This document shows positions 38,351 through 47,598 of a DNA stretch of 64,000 nt, one piece after another. The stretch's first letter is position 1. Every line of letters begins with the position of its first letter. This DNA comes from Streptomyces sp. NBC_00490 (GTDB taxonomy: Bacteria; Actinomycetota; Actinomycetes; Streptomycetales; Streptomycetaceae): positions 6,510,001 to 6,574,000 of the forward strand of contig NZ_CP107869.1 of NCBI RefSeq assembly GCF_036013645.1, read 5' to 3'. The position numbers and the translations under genes are program-made. The notes under the pieces were generated by a model. That model made no database searches and was not told where the DNA came from. It worked only from the letters and a program-made list of their open reading frames with translations.

Positions 38351-39457
38351 CTAGGCCTCCGCCAGCCCCGACTTCATCCCCGCCCCGCACAGCGGCACCA
38401 CCCCGCTCCGGTCCCCGAGAACCCCCTCCCGCACGGCCGCCCAGCACGCCACCCCCGTGGACTCCACGAACAGTCCCATCGACGCCAGGTCCCGCTGGGC
38501 GTGCCGGATCTGGTCCTCGGTCACCGTCACGAAGGTGCCCCCGGACTCGCGCACCGCCCGCAGGATCTGCCGGGCCCGCGGCGGGCGGGGGATCGCGATG
38601 CCCTCGGCGAGCGTCGGCGCCGCCGCGGTCGTGCCGACCAGGTCCTCGGCCCCCTCCTGCCAGGCCTGGGCAAGCGGGGCCACCGCCGCCGCCTGGACCG
38701 CGTACAGGGCGGGCCGGCGGTCGATCAGCCCGGCGCCGTGCAGTTCGGCGACGGCCAGGGCGGCGCCCAGCAGCAGCGTGCCGTTGCCGACGGGAAGGAC
38801 GAGGACGTCCGGGAGGCGGCCGCCGAGGTCCTCCCAGAGTTCATGGACGTAGGTCTTCGTGCCGTGCAGGAAGTACGGGTTGAAGACATGGGAGGCGTAG
38901 AAGGTGCCCGCCGAGTCCGCCGCCTCCCGGGCCGCCGCCGCGGCCGCCTCCCGGTCACCGGCGACCACCTCCAGGCGGGCCCCGTGCGCCCCGATCTGCT
39001 CCAGCTTCTTCGCCGACGTGCCCTCGGGGACGTACACCGTGCAGGGCAGCCGCGCCCGGGCGCAGTACGCGGCGACGGCCGTGCCCGCGTTGCCGCTGCT
39101 GTCCGCGACCACCCGGCGCGGCTCCAGGCGCAGCGCCAGCTCGGCGAGCAGTACCGCGCCCCGGTCCTTGAAGGACAGCGTCGGCATCAGGAAGTCCAGC
39201 TTGGCCGAGACGCCGTCGCGCAGGGGGACCAGCGGGGTGCGGCCCTCGCCGAGGGAGACCGAGGGGGTCGCCAGCGGGAGCGTCTCGGCGTACCGCCACA
39301 GGGAGTTCGCCCGCCCGGTGAGGGACTTGAGCGACGCCGGGGTGGGGTGGAAGTCGAGGTCGAGGGGGCCGTGGCAGACCGGGCAGCACCAGACGAGCGA
39401 ACCGCCGGGGACGCGGGTGCCGTCGACGGGGCAGTAACAGTCCGGCAGTGGGGTCAT
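38351..39457 (-). CDS. Threonine synthase-like PLP-dependent enzyme with N-terminal zinc ribbon
   Basis: The 368-residue fold type II PLP enzyme has the cofactor Lys in MPTLSFKDRGAVLL, and SSGNAGTAVAAYCARA and LPVGNGTLLLGAAL phosphate-binding loops. Its N-terminus has four Cys (CYCPVDGTR...CCPVC) that may bind zinc. It resembles threonine synthase or related beta-replacing or eliminating enzymes but lies alone, away from hom/thrB, so another substrate is possible. ATG 39457 is preceded by TACGCT 6 nt away (leaderless type). The longer frame to 39616 is a shadow. Confidence 0.85.
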   Translation of the reverse strand: MTPLPDCYCPVDGTRVPGGSLVWCCPVCHGPLDLDFHPTPASLKSLTGRANSLWRYAETLPLATPSVSLGEGRTPLVPLRDGVSAKLDFLMPTLSFKDRGAVLLAELALRLEPRRVVADSSGNAGTAVAAYCARARLPCTVYVPEGTSAKKLEQIGAHGARLEVVAGDREAAAAAAREAADSAGTFYASHVFNPYFLHGTKTYVHELWEDLGGRLPDVLVLPVGNGTLLLGAALAVAELHGAGLIDRRPALYAVQAAAVAPLAQAWQEGAEDLVGTTAAAPTLAEGIAIPRPPRARQILRAVRESGGTFVTVTEDQIRHAQRDLASMGLFVESTGVACWAAVREGVLGDRSGVVPLCGAGMKSGLAEA

Positions 39458-39470
39458 GTGCGCAGCGTAG

Positions 39471-39770
39471 ATGGGCCCCGCAGGGCCCTTGTGCAACTCC
39501 GGCGTCACGGGCAACGCGCCCTCGGCCCTGGCCGTCGAGGTGCACATCGTCCACACGTACATCGGCGACCTCCAGGTCCAGCTGATCGCCCCCGACGGCA
39601 CGGCGTACACCCTCAAGGCCTACGGCACCGGCGGCAGCGCGGACAACATCGACACCACGTACTCCGTGAACGCCTCCTCCGAGGTCGCGGCCGGCACGTG
39701 GCGGCTGAGAGTCAGTGACAACGCGGCGCAGGACACCGGGCGGATCGACGCCTGGGCGCTGCAGTTCTAG
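39471..39770 (+). pseudogene. Remnant of a secreted protease: C-terminal P (Homo B) domain only
   Basis: The 99-residue frame encodes most of a proprotein-convertase P domain: TGNAPSALAVEVHIVHTYIGDLQVQLIAPDGTAYTLKAYG ... AAGTWRLRVSDNAAQDTGRIDAWALQF, ending at the natural C-terminus of such domains. There is no signal peptide, protease domain or complete first P-domain strand, and an in-frame stop lies just upstream. In intact proteins the domain follows a trypsin-like or subtilisin-like catalytic domain. It starts 13 nt from the divergent PLP gene, so the 5' part was lost by deletion. A solitary functional domain is unlikely without export. Confidence 0.8.
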
Positions 39771-39774
39771 TACG

Positions 39775-40968
39775 TCAACGCTCCCTCGGCCGACGATCGT
39801 CCTCGCGGACGGGCTCCGGGTCGGTGACCCAGCCCGCCGCGAGGACGAGCCGTGTGTCGCGGTGGACGGCGAGGAAGCCGAAGGGGCGGTCGAAGCCGGC
39901 GTGGGCCCGCCTGGACTCGTGCTCCGGCTCCGGTTCCCAGCCCATCCAGTCCATGGCGTACGCGGTCACGGCCGCCGCCCGGAACCCCTTCGCACCGAAC
40001 GTCGCCGTCGCCGAGTGCCGTCCCTCCGCGAGCGCGAGCGGCGCGGGGCTGATGCCGGGGAAGTGGCCGGGGGCGCGGTCGGACGCCGTGGCCAGACCGA
40101 ACAGCCCGGGGTGCGCCAGCAGGTTGTGATCCGCGGCGAGCGTGAACCCGACGGTGCTGAGCGTGAGGCTCGGCGGCTCGGGGCGCGCGGTGCGGACCGT
40201 CCCGACCCTGAGCCCGGGCCCGGCCGCGCCGAGCGGCAGACGGCTCCCGGGTACGGCCGGCACCGCGCCCGCCAGGAGGTCCACGCCGGTGCCGAGCACC
40301 TGCCCGGGCGTCAACTCCTCGTCGCCGAGCAGCAGATGGACATCGACGCCCTCGGTCCCCCGCACCCGCGCCTCGGTCACCGCCCCGACCGCCGTCCGCG
40401 CCACCGACACGCAGTCCAGATCAGGGTCGGTCCGGCTGAGCCCGGCCCGGTCCGGGCCGCACCACGGCACCGGCTCGCCCTCGAACGGCACCTCCCAGTC
40501 CGTCCGCAACGCCAGCGCGGTCGCCAGCACCAGCGAGGAGTCCGGCCCCAGCGTCACCGGCAGCCGCCCGATCGCCCCGCCGGTGCGCTGGGCGGCCCAG
40601 GCGTCCAGGGCCTCCTGATCGGCGTGGAGATCGCCGGTGAGCACACCGTGCGCCTCGGCCGGCAGCCCCGACGCCCACCCCTCCCGGAGCTCCACGAACC
40701 GCCGGGTCCACAGCCCGACCGCCGAGTCCAGCCCCTCCACGGCAGCCATCGTCGTCAGCAACTCCCGCGCCGCGGCGGCTGCCCGCCCCGCCGGGACACC
40801 GAGAGCCTCCGCCAGCTCCTCCCGCGCCCCGCCCGTCGCCCCGTCCGCCAGGAAGGCGAGCAGGGGCCAGACACCGGCCGCCGAGAAGACGGTCCCGCCC
40901 TCCGACGCCCCCGCCCACCGCGCGGTCAGGTCGTTGACCGCCCGGATCGTCGCATTGGTGACCGCCAT
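39775..40968 (-). CDS. Serpin family protein
   Basis: The 397-residue protein follows the serpin plan: N-terminal VNDLTARWAGASEGGTVFSAAGVWPLLAFLADGATG, a middle with DWEVPFEGEPVPW, a reactive-centre region near FGAKGFRAAAVTAYAMDWMG, and the typical end FDRPFGFLAVHRDTRLVLAAGWVTDP. The hinge is not the Ala-rich consensus of inhibitory serpins, so protease inhibition is uncertain. No signal peptide is seen. ATG 40968 follows GGGGGCGG closely; upstream in-frame starts exist. It is next to, and convergent with, a protease P-domain remnant. Confidence 0.8.
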   Translation of the reverse strand: MAVTNATIRAVNDLTARWAGASEGGTVFSAAGVWPLLAFLADGATGGAREELAEALGVPAGRAAAAARELLTTMAAVEGLDSAVGLWTRRFVELREGWASGLPAEAHGVLTGDLHADQEALDAWAAQRTGGAIGRLPVTLGPDSSLVLATALALRTDWEVPFEGEPVPWCGPDRAGLSRTDPDLDCVSVARTAVGAVTEARVRGTEGVDVHLLLGDEELTPGQVLGTGVDLLAGAVPAVPGSRLPLGAAGPGLRVGTVRTARPEPPSLTLSTVGFTLAADHNLLAHPGLFGLATASDRAPGHFPGISPAPLALAEGRHSATATFGAKGFRAAAVTAYAMDWMGWEPEPEHESRRAHAGFDRPFGFLAVHRDTRLVLAAGWVTDPEPVREDDRRPRER

Positions 40969-41057
40969 TCCGCCCCCACTCACCCCGCGCTTACCATGCG
41001 CCAAGTCGCACGTGAGTTCTCCCGAGAACCCCAGCCCGAACCAGGAGCACGGTACCC

Positions 41058-42212
41058 GTGTCCATACCACCCCCTCCCGGCCCCCATCAGCCCCAAGGGC
41101 CGTACCCGTCGGGCCCCTACGCCCCGCCCGGCCCCTGGGGCTACGGCTACGGCGGATACGCGCAGCCCGTGCCCGTCAACGGCCTCGCCATCGCCGCCCT
41201 GGTCCTCGGCATCCTCTGCTTCCTCCCGGCCGTCGGGCTGGTCCTGGGGCTCATCGCGCTGAGCCAGATCAAGAGGAAGGGCGAGCGCGGCAAGGGCATG
41301 GCGGTCGCGGGTTCCGTGCTGTCCTCGGTGGGCCTGGTCCTGTGGACCCTGTCGCTCACCACCGGCGCCGCCGCCGACTTCTGGGACGGCTTCAAGGACG
41401 CCGCGAGCGGCGAGGGCAGCGCCTACTCGCTCAAGAAGGGCGACTGCTTCGACTCGGGCAGCGATGCCCTGACGGGCGAGACCTACGACGTTGACGAAGT
41501 GCCCTGCGCCCAGGCGCACCAGGGTGAGGTGTTCGCCGTCGTCAAGCTCCCCGGCGGCGACTTCCCGGGCGACAGCGCGGTCGAGGACACCGCCGACGAC
41601 AAGTGCTACGCGCTCCAGGAGACGTACGCGATGGACGCCTGGGCCGTACCGGAGGACGTGGACGTCTACTACCTGGTGCCGTCCGAGGACAGCTGGGCCT
41701 TCGGGGACCGGGAGGTCACCTGCCTGTTCGGCAACGTCGACGAGGACAAGAACCTGACCGGCTCGCTGCGCAACGACGAGACGACCCTCGACGCCGACCA
41801 GCTGGCCTTCCTCAAGGCGGCCAACGCCCTGGACACGGTGCTCTACGAGGAGCCCGAGGACTACGCCGAGGACGACCTCCCGGCGAACACGGACTGGGCC
41901 GCCGATGTCGACACCGCGCTCGGCGAGCAGTCCGAGGCACTGGGCGGCCGCTCCTGGTCCGCCGGGTCCGCACAGCCCGTCGCCGACTTCCTGAAGGACA
42001 TGAAGGACGCGCGCAAGGAGTGGGCGAAGGCGGCGGACGCGGAGGACGTCGACACGTACTACGAGCACTACGACGCCGGCTACGACTTCATCGACGGCAA
42101 GTCCACCGTCACCGCCCGCAAAGCTCTGGGCCTGGCCACCACGGTGCCGACGTACGAAGAGGGCGACGGCAGCGGGAGCGGTGGCGGGGATGCCGGGGAA
42201 CTCGATGTGTGA
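41058..42212 (+). CDS. DUF4190 membrane protein with septum-formation-like domain
   Basis: The 384-residue protein has a Pro/Gly/Tyr-rich cytoplasmic N-terminus. A DUF4190-type pair of membrane segments (LAIAALVLGILCFLPAVGLVLGLIALSQIK and GMAVAGSVLSSVGLVLWTLSL) comes next, and then an acidic extracellular domain. That domain has paired Cys (KKGDCFD, EVPCAQAHQGEVFAVV, DKCYALQ, VTCLFG), as in the 'septum formation' domain family. The C-terminal region is very acidic. GTG 41058 has AGGAG 10-14 nt upstream. The role is unknown, probably at the cell surface. Confidence 0.82.
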   Translation: MSIPPPPGPHQPQGPYPSGPYAPPGPWGYGYGGYAQPVPVNGLAIAALVLGILCFLPAVGLVLGLIALSQIKRKGERGKGMAVAGSVLSSVGLVLWTLSLTTGAAADFWDGFKDAASGEGSAYSLKKGDCFDSGSDALTGETYDVDEVPCAQAHQGEVFAVVKLPGGDFPGDSAVEDTADDKCYALQETYAMDAWAVPEDVDVYYLVPSEDSWAFGDREVTCLFGNVDEDKNLTGSLRNDETTLDADQLAFLKAANALDTVLYEEPEDYAEDDLPANTDWAADVDTALGEQSEALGGRSWSAGSAQPVADFLKDMKDARKEWAKAADAEDVDTYYEHYDAGYDFIDGKSTVTARKALGLATTVPTYEEGDGSGSGGGDAGELDV

Positions 42213-42359
42213 TCGCCCCTATAGCGGGGAGAAAGTGCCTGCGTAAAGCCCGAGGCGGGCACATGTCACTACATCGAGTGATTCTCTGGCCTTTGCTTGC
42301 ATGGCGGAACCCACGGTTGCCACGCTGTTGCTGTCTGTACAACCTGATGGGAGCGGCCA

Positions 42360-43112
42360 GTGACATTCGGTGAGCAGCCGGCGTATCTGCGCGTCGCGGG
42401 CGATCTCCGCAAGAAGATCGCCGACGGGTCGCTGCCACCGCACACCCGACTGCCCTCCCAGGCCAGAATCCGCGAGGAGTACGGCGTCTCGGACACCGTC
42501 GCCCTGGAGGCGCGCAAGGTGCTGATGGCCGAGGGGCTGGTCGAGGGCCGCTCCGGCTCCGGGACGTATGTGCGCGAGCGCCCGGTGCCCCGCCGGGTGG
42601 CCCGCACCGGCTTCCGTCCGGACGGCGGGGCCACGCCCTTCCGGCAGGAGCAGGCCGACCTCGAGACGCGCGGCACCTGGGAGTCCCGCAGCGCGCAGGC
42701 CGAGGCGAGCGTCGCCGTCGCCGAGCGGCTCGCCATCCGGCCGGGCGACCGCGTGATGTGCACCAAGTACGTCTACCGGGACAACGGCGAGCCGATGATG
42801 CTCTCCACCTCCTGGGAACCCCTCGCCATCACCGGCCGCACCCCCGTGATGCTGCCCGAGGAGGGCCCGCTGGGCGGCATGGGCGTCGTCGAGCGCATGG
42901 CCGCCATCGACGTGATCGTGGACAACGTCACCGAGGAGGTCGGCGCCCGTCCCGGTCTCGCCGAGGAACTCCTCGCGCTGGGCGGCGTCCCCGGCCATGT
43001 CGTCGTGGTCGTCCACCGCACGTTCTACGCCTCCGGCCGCCCCGTGGAGACGGCCGACGTGGTCATCCCGGCGGACCGCTACCGGGTCGCCTACCACCTT
43101 CCGGTGAAGTAG
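42360..43112 (+). CDS. GntR family regulator (HutC/UTRA type)
   Basis: The 250-residue protein has a GntR winged helix (PAYLRVAGDLRKKIADGSLPPHTRLPSQARIREEYGVSDTVALEARKVLMAEGLVEGRSGSGTYV, about 7-72). A UTRA-like effector domain (RPGDRVMCTKYVYRDNGEPMMLSTSWEP ... VVHRTFYASGRPVETADVVIPADRYRV) follows. Helix 2 of the reader motif has VSDTVALEA rather than the usual VSR.TVR.AL. Upstream, TCACT-acatcg-AGTGA (about 42267-42282) and TCTGTACAAC are possible operators. No obvious target gene is adjacent. Confidence 0.9.
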   Translation: MTFGEQPAYLRVAGDLRKKIADGSLPPHTRLPSQARIREEYGVSDTVALEARKVLMAEGLVEGRSGSGTYVRERPVPRRVARTGFRPDGGATPFRQEQADLETRGTWESRSAQAEASVAVAERLAIRPGDRVMCTKYVYRDNGEPMMLSTSWEPLAITGRTPVMLPEEGPLGGMGVVERMAAIDVIVDNVTEEVGARPGLAEELLALGGVPGHVVVVVHRTFYASGRPVETADVVIPADRYRVAYHLPVK

Positions 43113-43421
43113 CGCACGCCGCCACGGCAGTTGCCACCTGTACCCGTCCCATCGGGCCCCATGCGAGCGGCGTTGGAATCTGGCCGTTCTCGCAGGTGAC
43201 CCCGGGCGTGCGCACACCGCTCTGACCGGATGCATTCCCGCGCGCGCACGGCGCGTTCGGCGTCGCACGCCCCCTGCGTTCTGGCTGGTTGCGTACCTCT
43301 TTGTGAGAATCCGTGTTCGCTCCGTAAAGGTTAGGCGTAGGCTCGGGCATATGCGGATTGCGGTTTCCTTAGCGGGCGGGGCAGGGCGAGAACCGCGAGC
43401 GGGAAGGGGCGGTGGGGCGCG
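43113..43421 (+). other. Intergenic region before the SPOR-like gene
   Basis: No coding sequence is evident in these 309 bases. The right half is AT-richer and holds the candidate promoter TTCGCT (43315-43320) - 17 nt - TAGGCT (43338-43343), which would give a leader of about 70 nt for the small downstream gene. Confidence 0.5.
43315..43343 (+). promoter_or_regulatory. Candidate SigA-type promoter of the SPOR-like gene
   Basis: A -35 TTCGCT and a -10 TAGGCT are separated by 17 nt. The -10 hexamer matches the form seen before many genes in this window. Confidence 0.4.
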
Positions 43422-43616
43422 ATGAACGACGGCACGATCACTCTTCCCTGGCTCGTCATACGGCAGGACGACAACGGCAATCGCTATCGCGTGGGCCGCT
43501 ATGCCACCCGGGCCGAGGCGCAGAAGATCGCGGACAGCCTCGACGGCCGCGGCCACAAGCAGCTGTACTGGGTCGAACGCATCGGCCAGAACGGCAGCAC
43601 CGCGACGGCGAACTGA
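43422..43616 (+). CDS. Small SPOR-like protein
   Basis: The 64-residue protein (LPWLVIRQDDNGNRYRVGRY, then ATRAEAQKIADSLDGRGHKQ) fits one SPOR-type repeat: two strands, a helix with EAQKIADSL, and a final strand YWVERI. SPOR domains bind denuded glycan strands at septa, but this copy has no signal peptide or membrane anchor. A ribosome site GGGGCG is close to the ATG. I believe it is conserved as a single small gene in Streptomyces. Confidence 0.78.
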   Translation: MNDGTITLPWLVIRQDDNGNRYRVGRYATRAEAQKIADSLDGRGHKQLYWVERIGQNGSTATAN

Positions 43617-43646
43617 CCGATCGACGCCTCCCGTAGGCTCCGGCGC

Positions 43647-44051
43647 ATGACGGAACCGATCGTGGTGGTGGGCGCGGCCCTGCTCGACGCCGACCGCCTC
43701 CTCGCCGCCCGCCGCAGCGCACCCCCCGAACTGGCCGGCCGCTGGGAACTCCCCGGCGGAAAGGTCGAACCGGGCGAGACCCCACAGGCGGCGCTGGCGC
43801 GCGAACTGCGCGAGGAACTGGGCGTAGAGGTGGAAGTGGGCGAGCGAATCCCGGGGGAGTGGCCCCTGCGATCCCCGTACGTCCTCCAGGTCTGGACAGC
43901 GCAACTGCTCCCGGCCTCACCGGAACCCAAGCCCCTCCAGGACCACGACGACCTGCGCTGGCTGACACGGGAGCAGCTCTGGGACGTGCCCTGGCTGGAC
44001 CAGGACGTGGATGCGGTCCGAAAGATCGCCGCCCGGCTGGATGCGCCCTAG
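43647..44051 (+). CDS. Nudix hydrolase (MutT-like)
   Basis: The 134-residue protein has a full Nudix box (GGKVEPGETPQAALAREL followed by REELGV, residues about 37-59). The surrounding MutT pattern is VVGAALLDADRLLAARRSAPPELAGRWELPGGK ... LRWLTREQLWDVPWL. It probably cleans the nucleotide pool, for example of oxidised dGTP. ATG 43647 has TAGGCT (43634-43639) 7 nt upstream and no Shine-Dalgarno, so it is probably leaderless. The dispersed repeat begins inside its stop codon. Confidence 0.92.
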   Translation: MTEPIVVVGAALLDADRLLAARRSAPPELAGRWELPGGKVEPGETPQAALARELREELGVEVEVGERIPGEWPLRSPYVLQVWTAQLLPASPEPKPLQDHDDLRWLTREQLWDVPWLDQDVDAVRKIAARLDAP

Positions 44052-44119
44052 GGGCGCGGGGAACTGCGCGAGCAACCACGAATCACCCGCAGCCGCCGAA
44101 CAAGCACACCTCCCGAGCT
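44050..44119 (+). repeat. Dispersed repeat, copy 2 (paralogous to 24062-24131)
   Basis: It shares AGGGGCGCGGGGAACTGCGC, CACCCGCAGCCGCC and CCCGAGCT with the copy at 24062. The first A lies within the Nudix gene's TAG stop, so this copy begins exactly at the end of a coding sequence. Confidence 0.8.
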
Positions 44120-44195
44120 CATAGGCGCCCCGGCATACGCCGTTCGCACCACAACGCGCCCTCCCAGGCGGTACCACGCCCCGAATATCGGGTAT

Positions 44196-44648
44196 GTGCC
44201 CATTAACCCCATGAAACCGGACATGGACGTGGCCTGGGAAGTGATCGGCGTGATCGACACCGAAGGCGACCGCGCCGACTGGACCTTCCCCGCGGACCCC
44301 GGCGCCGTGCGCGCCGCCCGCACCGCCGTCCGCGGCCGACTGCGCGACTGGAACCTCGACAGCGTGGCCGACATCACGACCCTGCTGGTCAGCGAGCTGG
44401 TGACCAACGCGCTGCGGCACGCCACCGGCCCCATCGGCGTCCGCCTCGTCCGCCCCGCCGGTCTCGGTGACGTCCTGCTGGTCGAGGTCTCCGACCCGCT
44501 TCCGGACCCGCCGCGGGAGCGCGTCGCCCGCCCCGAGGACGAGAGCGGCCGGGGTCTGCAACTGGTCGCCCACTCCTCGCGCCGCTGGGGCACCAGACCA
44601 GGTGCGACGGGCAAGACGGTGTGGTTCGAGCTCGCGGTCCCGGGGTGA
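44196..44648 (+). CDS. RsbW-like anti-sigma/ATP-binding protein
   Basis: The 150-residue HATPase_c protein has the N box ELVTNALRHA, the G1 motif DESGRGLQLV and the closing GKTVWFEL, as in the many Streptomyces RsbW paralogues. It should bind and inactivate a sigma factor or phosphorylate a STAS protein. No such partner is adjacent. The start is uncertain: GTG 44196 or ATG 44211 (MKPDMDV). GGGTAT at 44190-44195 resembles the -10 box of SigB-type promoters but touches the GTG. Confidence 0.85.
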   Translation: MPINPMKPDMDVAWEVIGVIDTEGDRADWTFPADPGAVRAARTAVRGRLRDWNLDSVADITTLLVSELVTNALRHATGPIGVRLVRPAGLGDVLLVEVSDPLPDPPRERVARPEDESGRGLQLVAHSSRRWGTRPGATGKTVWFELAVPG

Positions 44649-44909
44649 GGCGGGGCCGTCCCGGCTGTACGGCCCCGTCGGTGCTGTCCAGCGACTGGTT
44701 CAGGCCACTGACGGTTGCCGGAGTAGGTGGTTCGACAGTGTGTTGGCTGGTTAGAAGACTGGAAGTGTTGTCGCGGTGCGGTCCAAAAAACGCTGGGACC
44801 GTGCTGTGATCGTGAACACCGTGTTGTGCGGCGCCGTAGTGCTGGATACTGCGGGCAGCCGCTGCCGGTGACCGGTGCCGGACGCGGTGAGCTGGAGGGG
44901 ACGGTTCGC

Positions 44910-47585
44910 GTGAGCGAGATACCAGCGAAGGCCACGGAGTCCGAGGACCCGTCGGACGGCGCGAGGTCGGAGGCCGCGGGTGACACCGCGGCGGACGTGA
45001 CGCGTGGTGCCACGGGCGGGACAGGCCTGGAATCCACCGGTGGACCCGGCGGAGTCGCTGGCGTCCTGCGGGGCGACGCGATGTGGCAGAGCAGTCCGCC
45101 CGGCTCCATCTACGACTACATCAAGGTCGCGTCCTTCTCCATCGGCCCCGACGGCCTCGTGGACCAGTGGAGTGTGCGCGCCGAGCAGCTCTTCGGGATC
45201 CCCGCCGACCGGGCCGTGGGCATGGACCCCATCGAGGCGTTCATCGACGCCGACCGGCGCGAGGTCGGTCAGCGCAAGATGGCCGAGATCCTCGACGGGC
45301 GCGAGTGGACCGGGGTGGTCCCCTTCCGGGTGCCGGAGTCGGCCGACCAGGAGGCGGGCGAGGAGGGGCTGGCAGAGGTCTACGTCATGCCGACGCAGAC
45401 CGCGGAGGGTGAGCGGGCCGCCGTCTGTATCGTCGTGGACGTCCGCACGCTGCGTCGGATCGAGACCGACCTTGCCGCCTCGCAGTCGATATTCGGCCAA
45501 TCTCCGTTCGGCTTTCTGCTGATCGACCCCGATCTGCGGGTCCGGCGCGCCAACCACCGCTTCGCCTCCCTCTTCGGCGGCACCCCGGACGACCACCGCG
45601 GCAAGGGGGTCGGCGACTACCTGCCCCGCCCCGAGGCCGAGCGGGTGGCGGCCACCCTGCGCCGCGTCCTGGAGACCGGCGAATCCATCACGGACATGCA
45701 CGTCACCGGCTTCCTGCCCGGCTCCGACGAGCGCCGCCACTGGTCGGTCAACCTCTACCGCGTGCGCAGCGGCTCCGGCCGCCCCATCGGCATCGCCTGG
45801 CTCGCGACCGACATCACGGCCCGCCGCGCGGCAGCCCGGGAAGCGGCGGCGGCGCGGCGCAATCTCGCCCTTCTGAACGAGGCCGGCGCCCGGATAGGCA
45901 ACTCCCTCGACCTGGAGACCACGGCCCGCGAACTCCTGGACGTCGTCGTCCCCGGCTTCTGCGATCTGGCCACCGTCGACCTCTACCAGGGCCTCCTGGC
46001 GGGCGACGAGACCCCGCCGGGACTCGCCGACGGCAGCGCGGAACTCCGCCGCGTCGCCTTCGCCAGCGCCGTCTCCGACGCCCCCTTCATCAGCTCGGGC
46101 CCGCCCGTCTCGGTCGGAGCCGTCCACCACTTCCCCTTCAACTCGCCCTGCGCGGACGCCCTGCGCACCGCCCGCCCGCTGTTCATCCCGGCCGAGGAGG
46201 GTGGCCTGGTGCAGTCCACGCTCGCCGTGCCGATGGTCGCCCACGACACCGTCGTAGGACTGGCGCAGTTCGCCCGTACCAAGGGCAGCGAGCCGTTCGG
46301 GGACCGGGACCGGGATCTGGCGGTGGAGCTGGCGGCGCGGGCGGCGGTCTGTATCGACAACGCGCGGCTGTACCGGCGTGAGCACGAGCGGGCGTTGATG
46401 CTGCAGCGGTCCCTGCTGCCCCCGGGCGACCCGGTCGCCTCCGGCCTCGACATCGCCTGCCGCTATCTGCCGGGCAACTCCTCCTCCGACCGGCCCAGCG
46501 AGGTCGGCGGCGACTGGTTCGACGTCATCGAACTGCCCGGTCACCGTACGGCGTTGGTGGTCGGCGACGTGATGGGCCGCGGGCTGCGGGCGGCGGTCGC
46601 GATGGGTGAACTGCGCTCCGCCGTACGGACACTGGCGTTGCTGGACCTCGAACCGGCCGAAGTGCTCAGCGCGCTGGACGAGATCGCGCGCGGTCTCGGT
46701 GCGCCGGGCGGCGTCCAGCAGGCCACCCGCGCGGCCCGCCGGCCCCGTGAGGCGGACCTGTCCGAGGTGTACCTGGCGACCTGTGTCTACGCGGTCTACG
46801 ACTCCGTGACCCGCCGCTGCACCTTCGCCAACGCGGGTCATCTGCCGCCGGTCCTCGTGGAGCCCGGCGAGGCGGCCCTCATGCTCGACGTGCCGCCGGG
46901 GATGCCGCTCGGCGTCGGGGGCGAGCCCTTCGAGGAGGTGGAGGTTGAACTGCCCGAAGGCGCGCTGTTGGCGCTCTACACGGATGGACTGGTCGAAAGC
47001 CGCGATCACCCCCTCGACGAGGGGCTCCAGGCCTTCGTGGGCGCGCTGACCGATCCCGCCGCGCCGCTGGAGGACGTCTGCGACCACGTCCTCAACACCC
47101 TCGACTCCCACCACGGCGAGGACGACATCGCGCTGCTGATGGCACGTGTCCAGGGCCTGCCCGAGGACTCCGTGGGCGACTGGACGCTGCCGCGCGAACC
47201 GCGGAGTGTGGGGCGGGCGCGGGAGTACGCCCGTACACGGTTGCTGGCGTGGGATCTGGAGCCGCTGGTCGACACGACGGAGCTGCTGGTCAGTGAGCTG
47301 GTGACGAACGCCCTGCGGTACGGCGAGGGCGAGATCAGGTTGCGTCTGCTGCTGGACCGGACCCTGGTGTGCGAGGTGTGGGACTCCGGGCTGGTGCAGC
47401 CGCGGCGGCGGCGGGCGCGGGACACGGACGAAGGCGGGCGGGGGTTGCAGCTGGTCGGGCTGCTGAGCGCGGCGTGGGGGTCGCGCCGGACGCCTCGCGG
47501 CAAGACGGTGTGGTTCGAACTGCCGCTGCCGGACGGGGAGACGGGGTTGGCGGACCCGGCGGAGGCCTTGCTCAGTCTGTTCTGA
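44910..47585 (+). CDS. PAS-PAS-GAF-PP2C phosphatase with C-terminal RsbW-like kinase domain
   Basis: The 891-residue signalling protein carries two PAS domains (about 60-190 and 190-310), a GAF domain (about 325-490) and a PP2C/SpoIIE domain. The PP2C domain has VGGDWFDVIELPGHRTALVVGD, VMGRG, ALYTDGLVES and EDDIALLMAR. An HATPase_c domain (ELLVSELVTNALRYGEGE ... DEGGRGLQLVGLL) follows. PAS and GAF should sense a ligand or redox state and control (de)phosphorylation of anti-anti-sigma factors. GTG 44910 has GGAGGGG 9 nt upstream; the frame is open to 44727 without support. A nearby promoter may be TTGTGC ... GATACT (44824-44850). Confidence 0.9.
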   Translation: MSEIPAKATESEDPSDGARSEAAGDTAADVTRGATGGTGLESTGGPGGVAGVLRGDAMWQSSPPGSIYDYIKVASFSIGPDGLVDQWSVRAEQLFGIPADRAVGMDPIEAFIDADRREVGQRKMAEILDGREWTGVVPFRVPESADQEAGEEGLAEVYVMPTQTAEGERAAVCIVVDVRTLRRIETDLAASQSIFGQSPFGFLLIDPDLRVRRANHRFASLFGGTPDDHRGKGVGDYLPRPEAERVAATLRRVLETGESITDMHVTGFLPGSDERRHWSVNLYRVRSGSGRPIGIAWLATDITARRAAAREAAAARRNLALLNEAGARIGNSLDLETTARELLDVVVPGFCDLATVDLYQGLLAGDETPPGLADGSAELRRVAFASAVSDAPFISSGPPVSVGAVHHFPFNSPCADALRTARPLFIPAEEGGLVQSTLAVPMVAHDTVVGLAQFARTKGSEPFGDRDRDLAVELAARAAVCIDNARLYRREHERALMLQRSLLPPGDPVASGLDIACRYLPGNSSSDRPSEVGGDWFDVIELPGHRTALVVGDVMGRGLRAAVAMGELRSAVRTLALLDLEPAEVLSALDEIARGLGAPGGVQQATRAARRPREADLSEVYLATCVYAVYDSVTRRCTFANAGHLPPVLVEPGEAALMLDVPPGMPLGVGGEPFEEVEVELPEGALLALYTDGLVESRDHPLDEGLQAFVGALTDPAAPLEDVCDHVLNTLDSHHGEDDIALLMARVQGLPEDSVGDWTLPREPRSVGRAREYARTRLLAWDLEPLVDTTELLVSELVTNALRYGEGEIRLRLLLDRTLVCEVWDSGLVQPRRRRARDTDEGGRGLQLVGLLSAAWGSRRTPRGKTVWFELPLPDGETGLADPAEALLSLF

Positions 47586-47598
47586 GTTCGCCCTGCCG

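Noticed and set aside
33354..42212. Secondary-metabolite or genomic-island cluster in the accessory stretch
   Set aside because: The genes are single-function and unrelated, with no synthase, integrase, tRNA end or composition shift that I can see.
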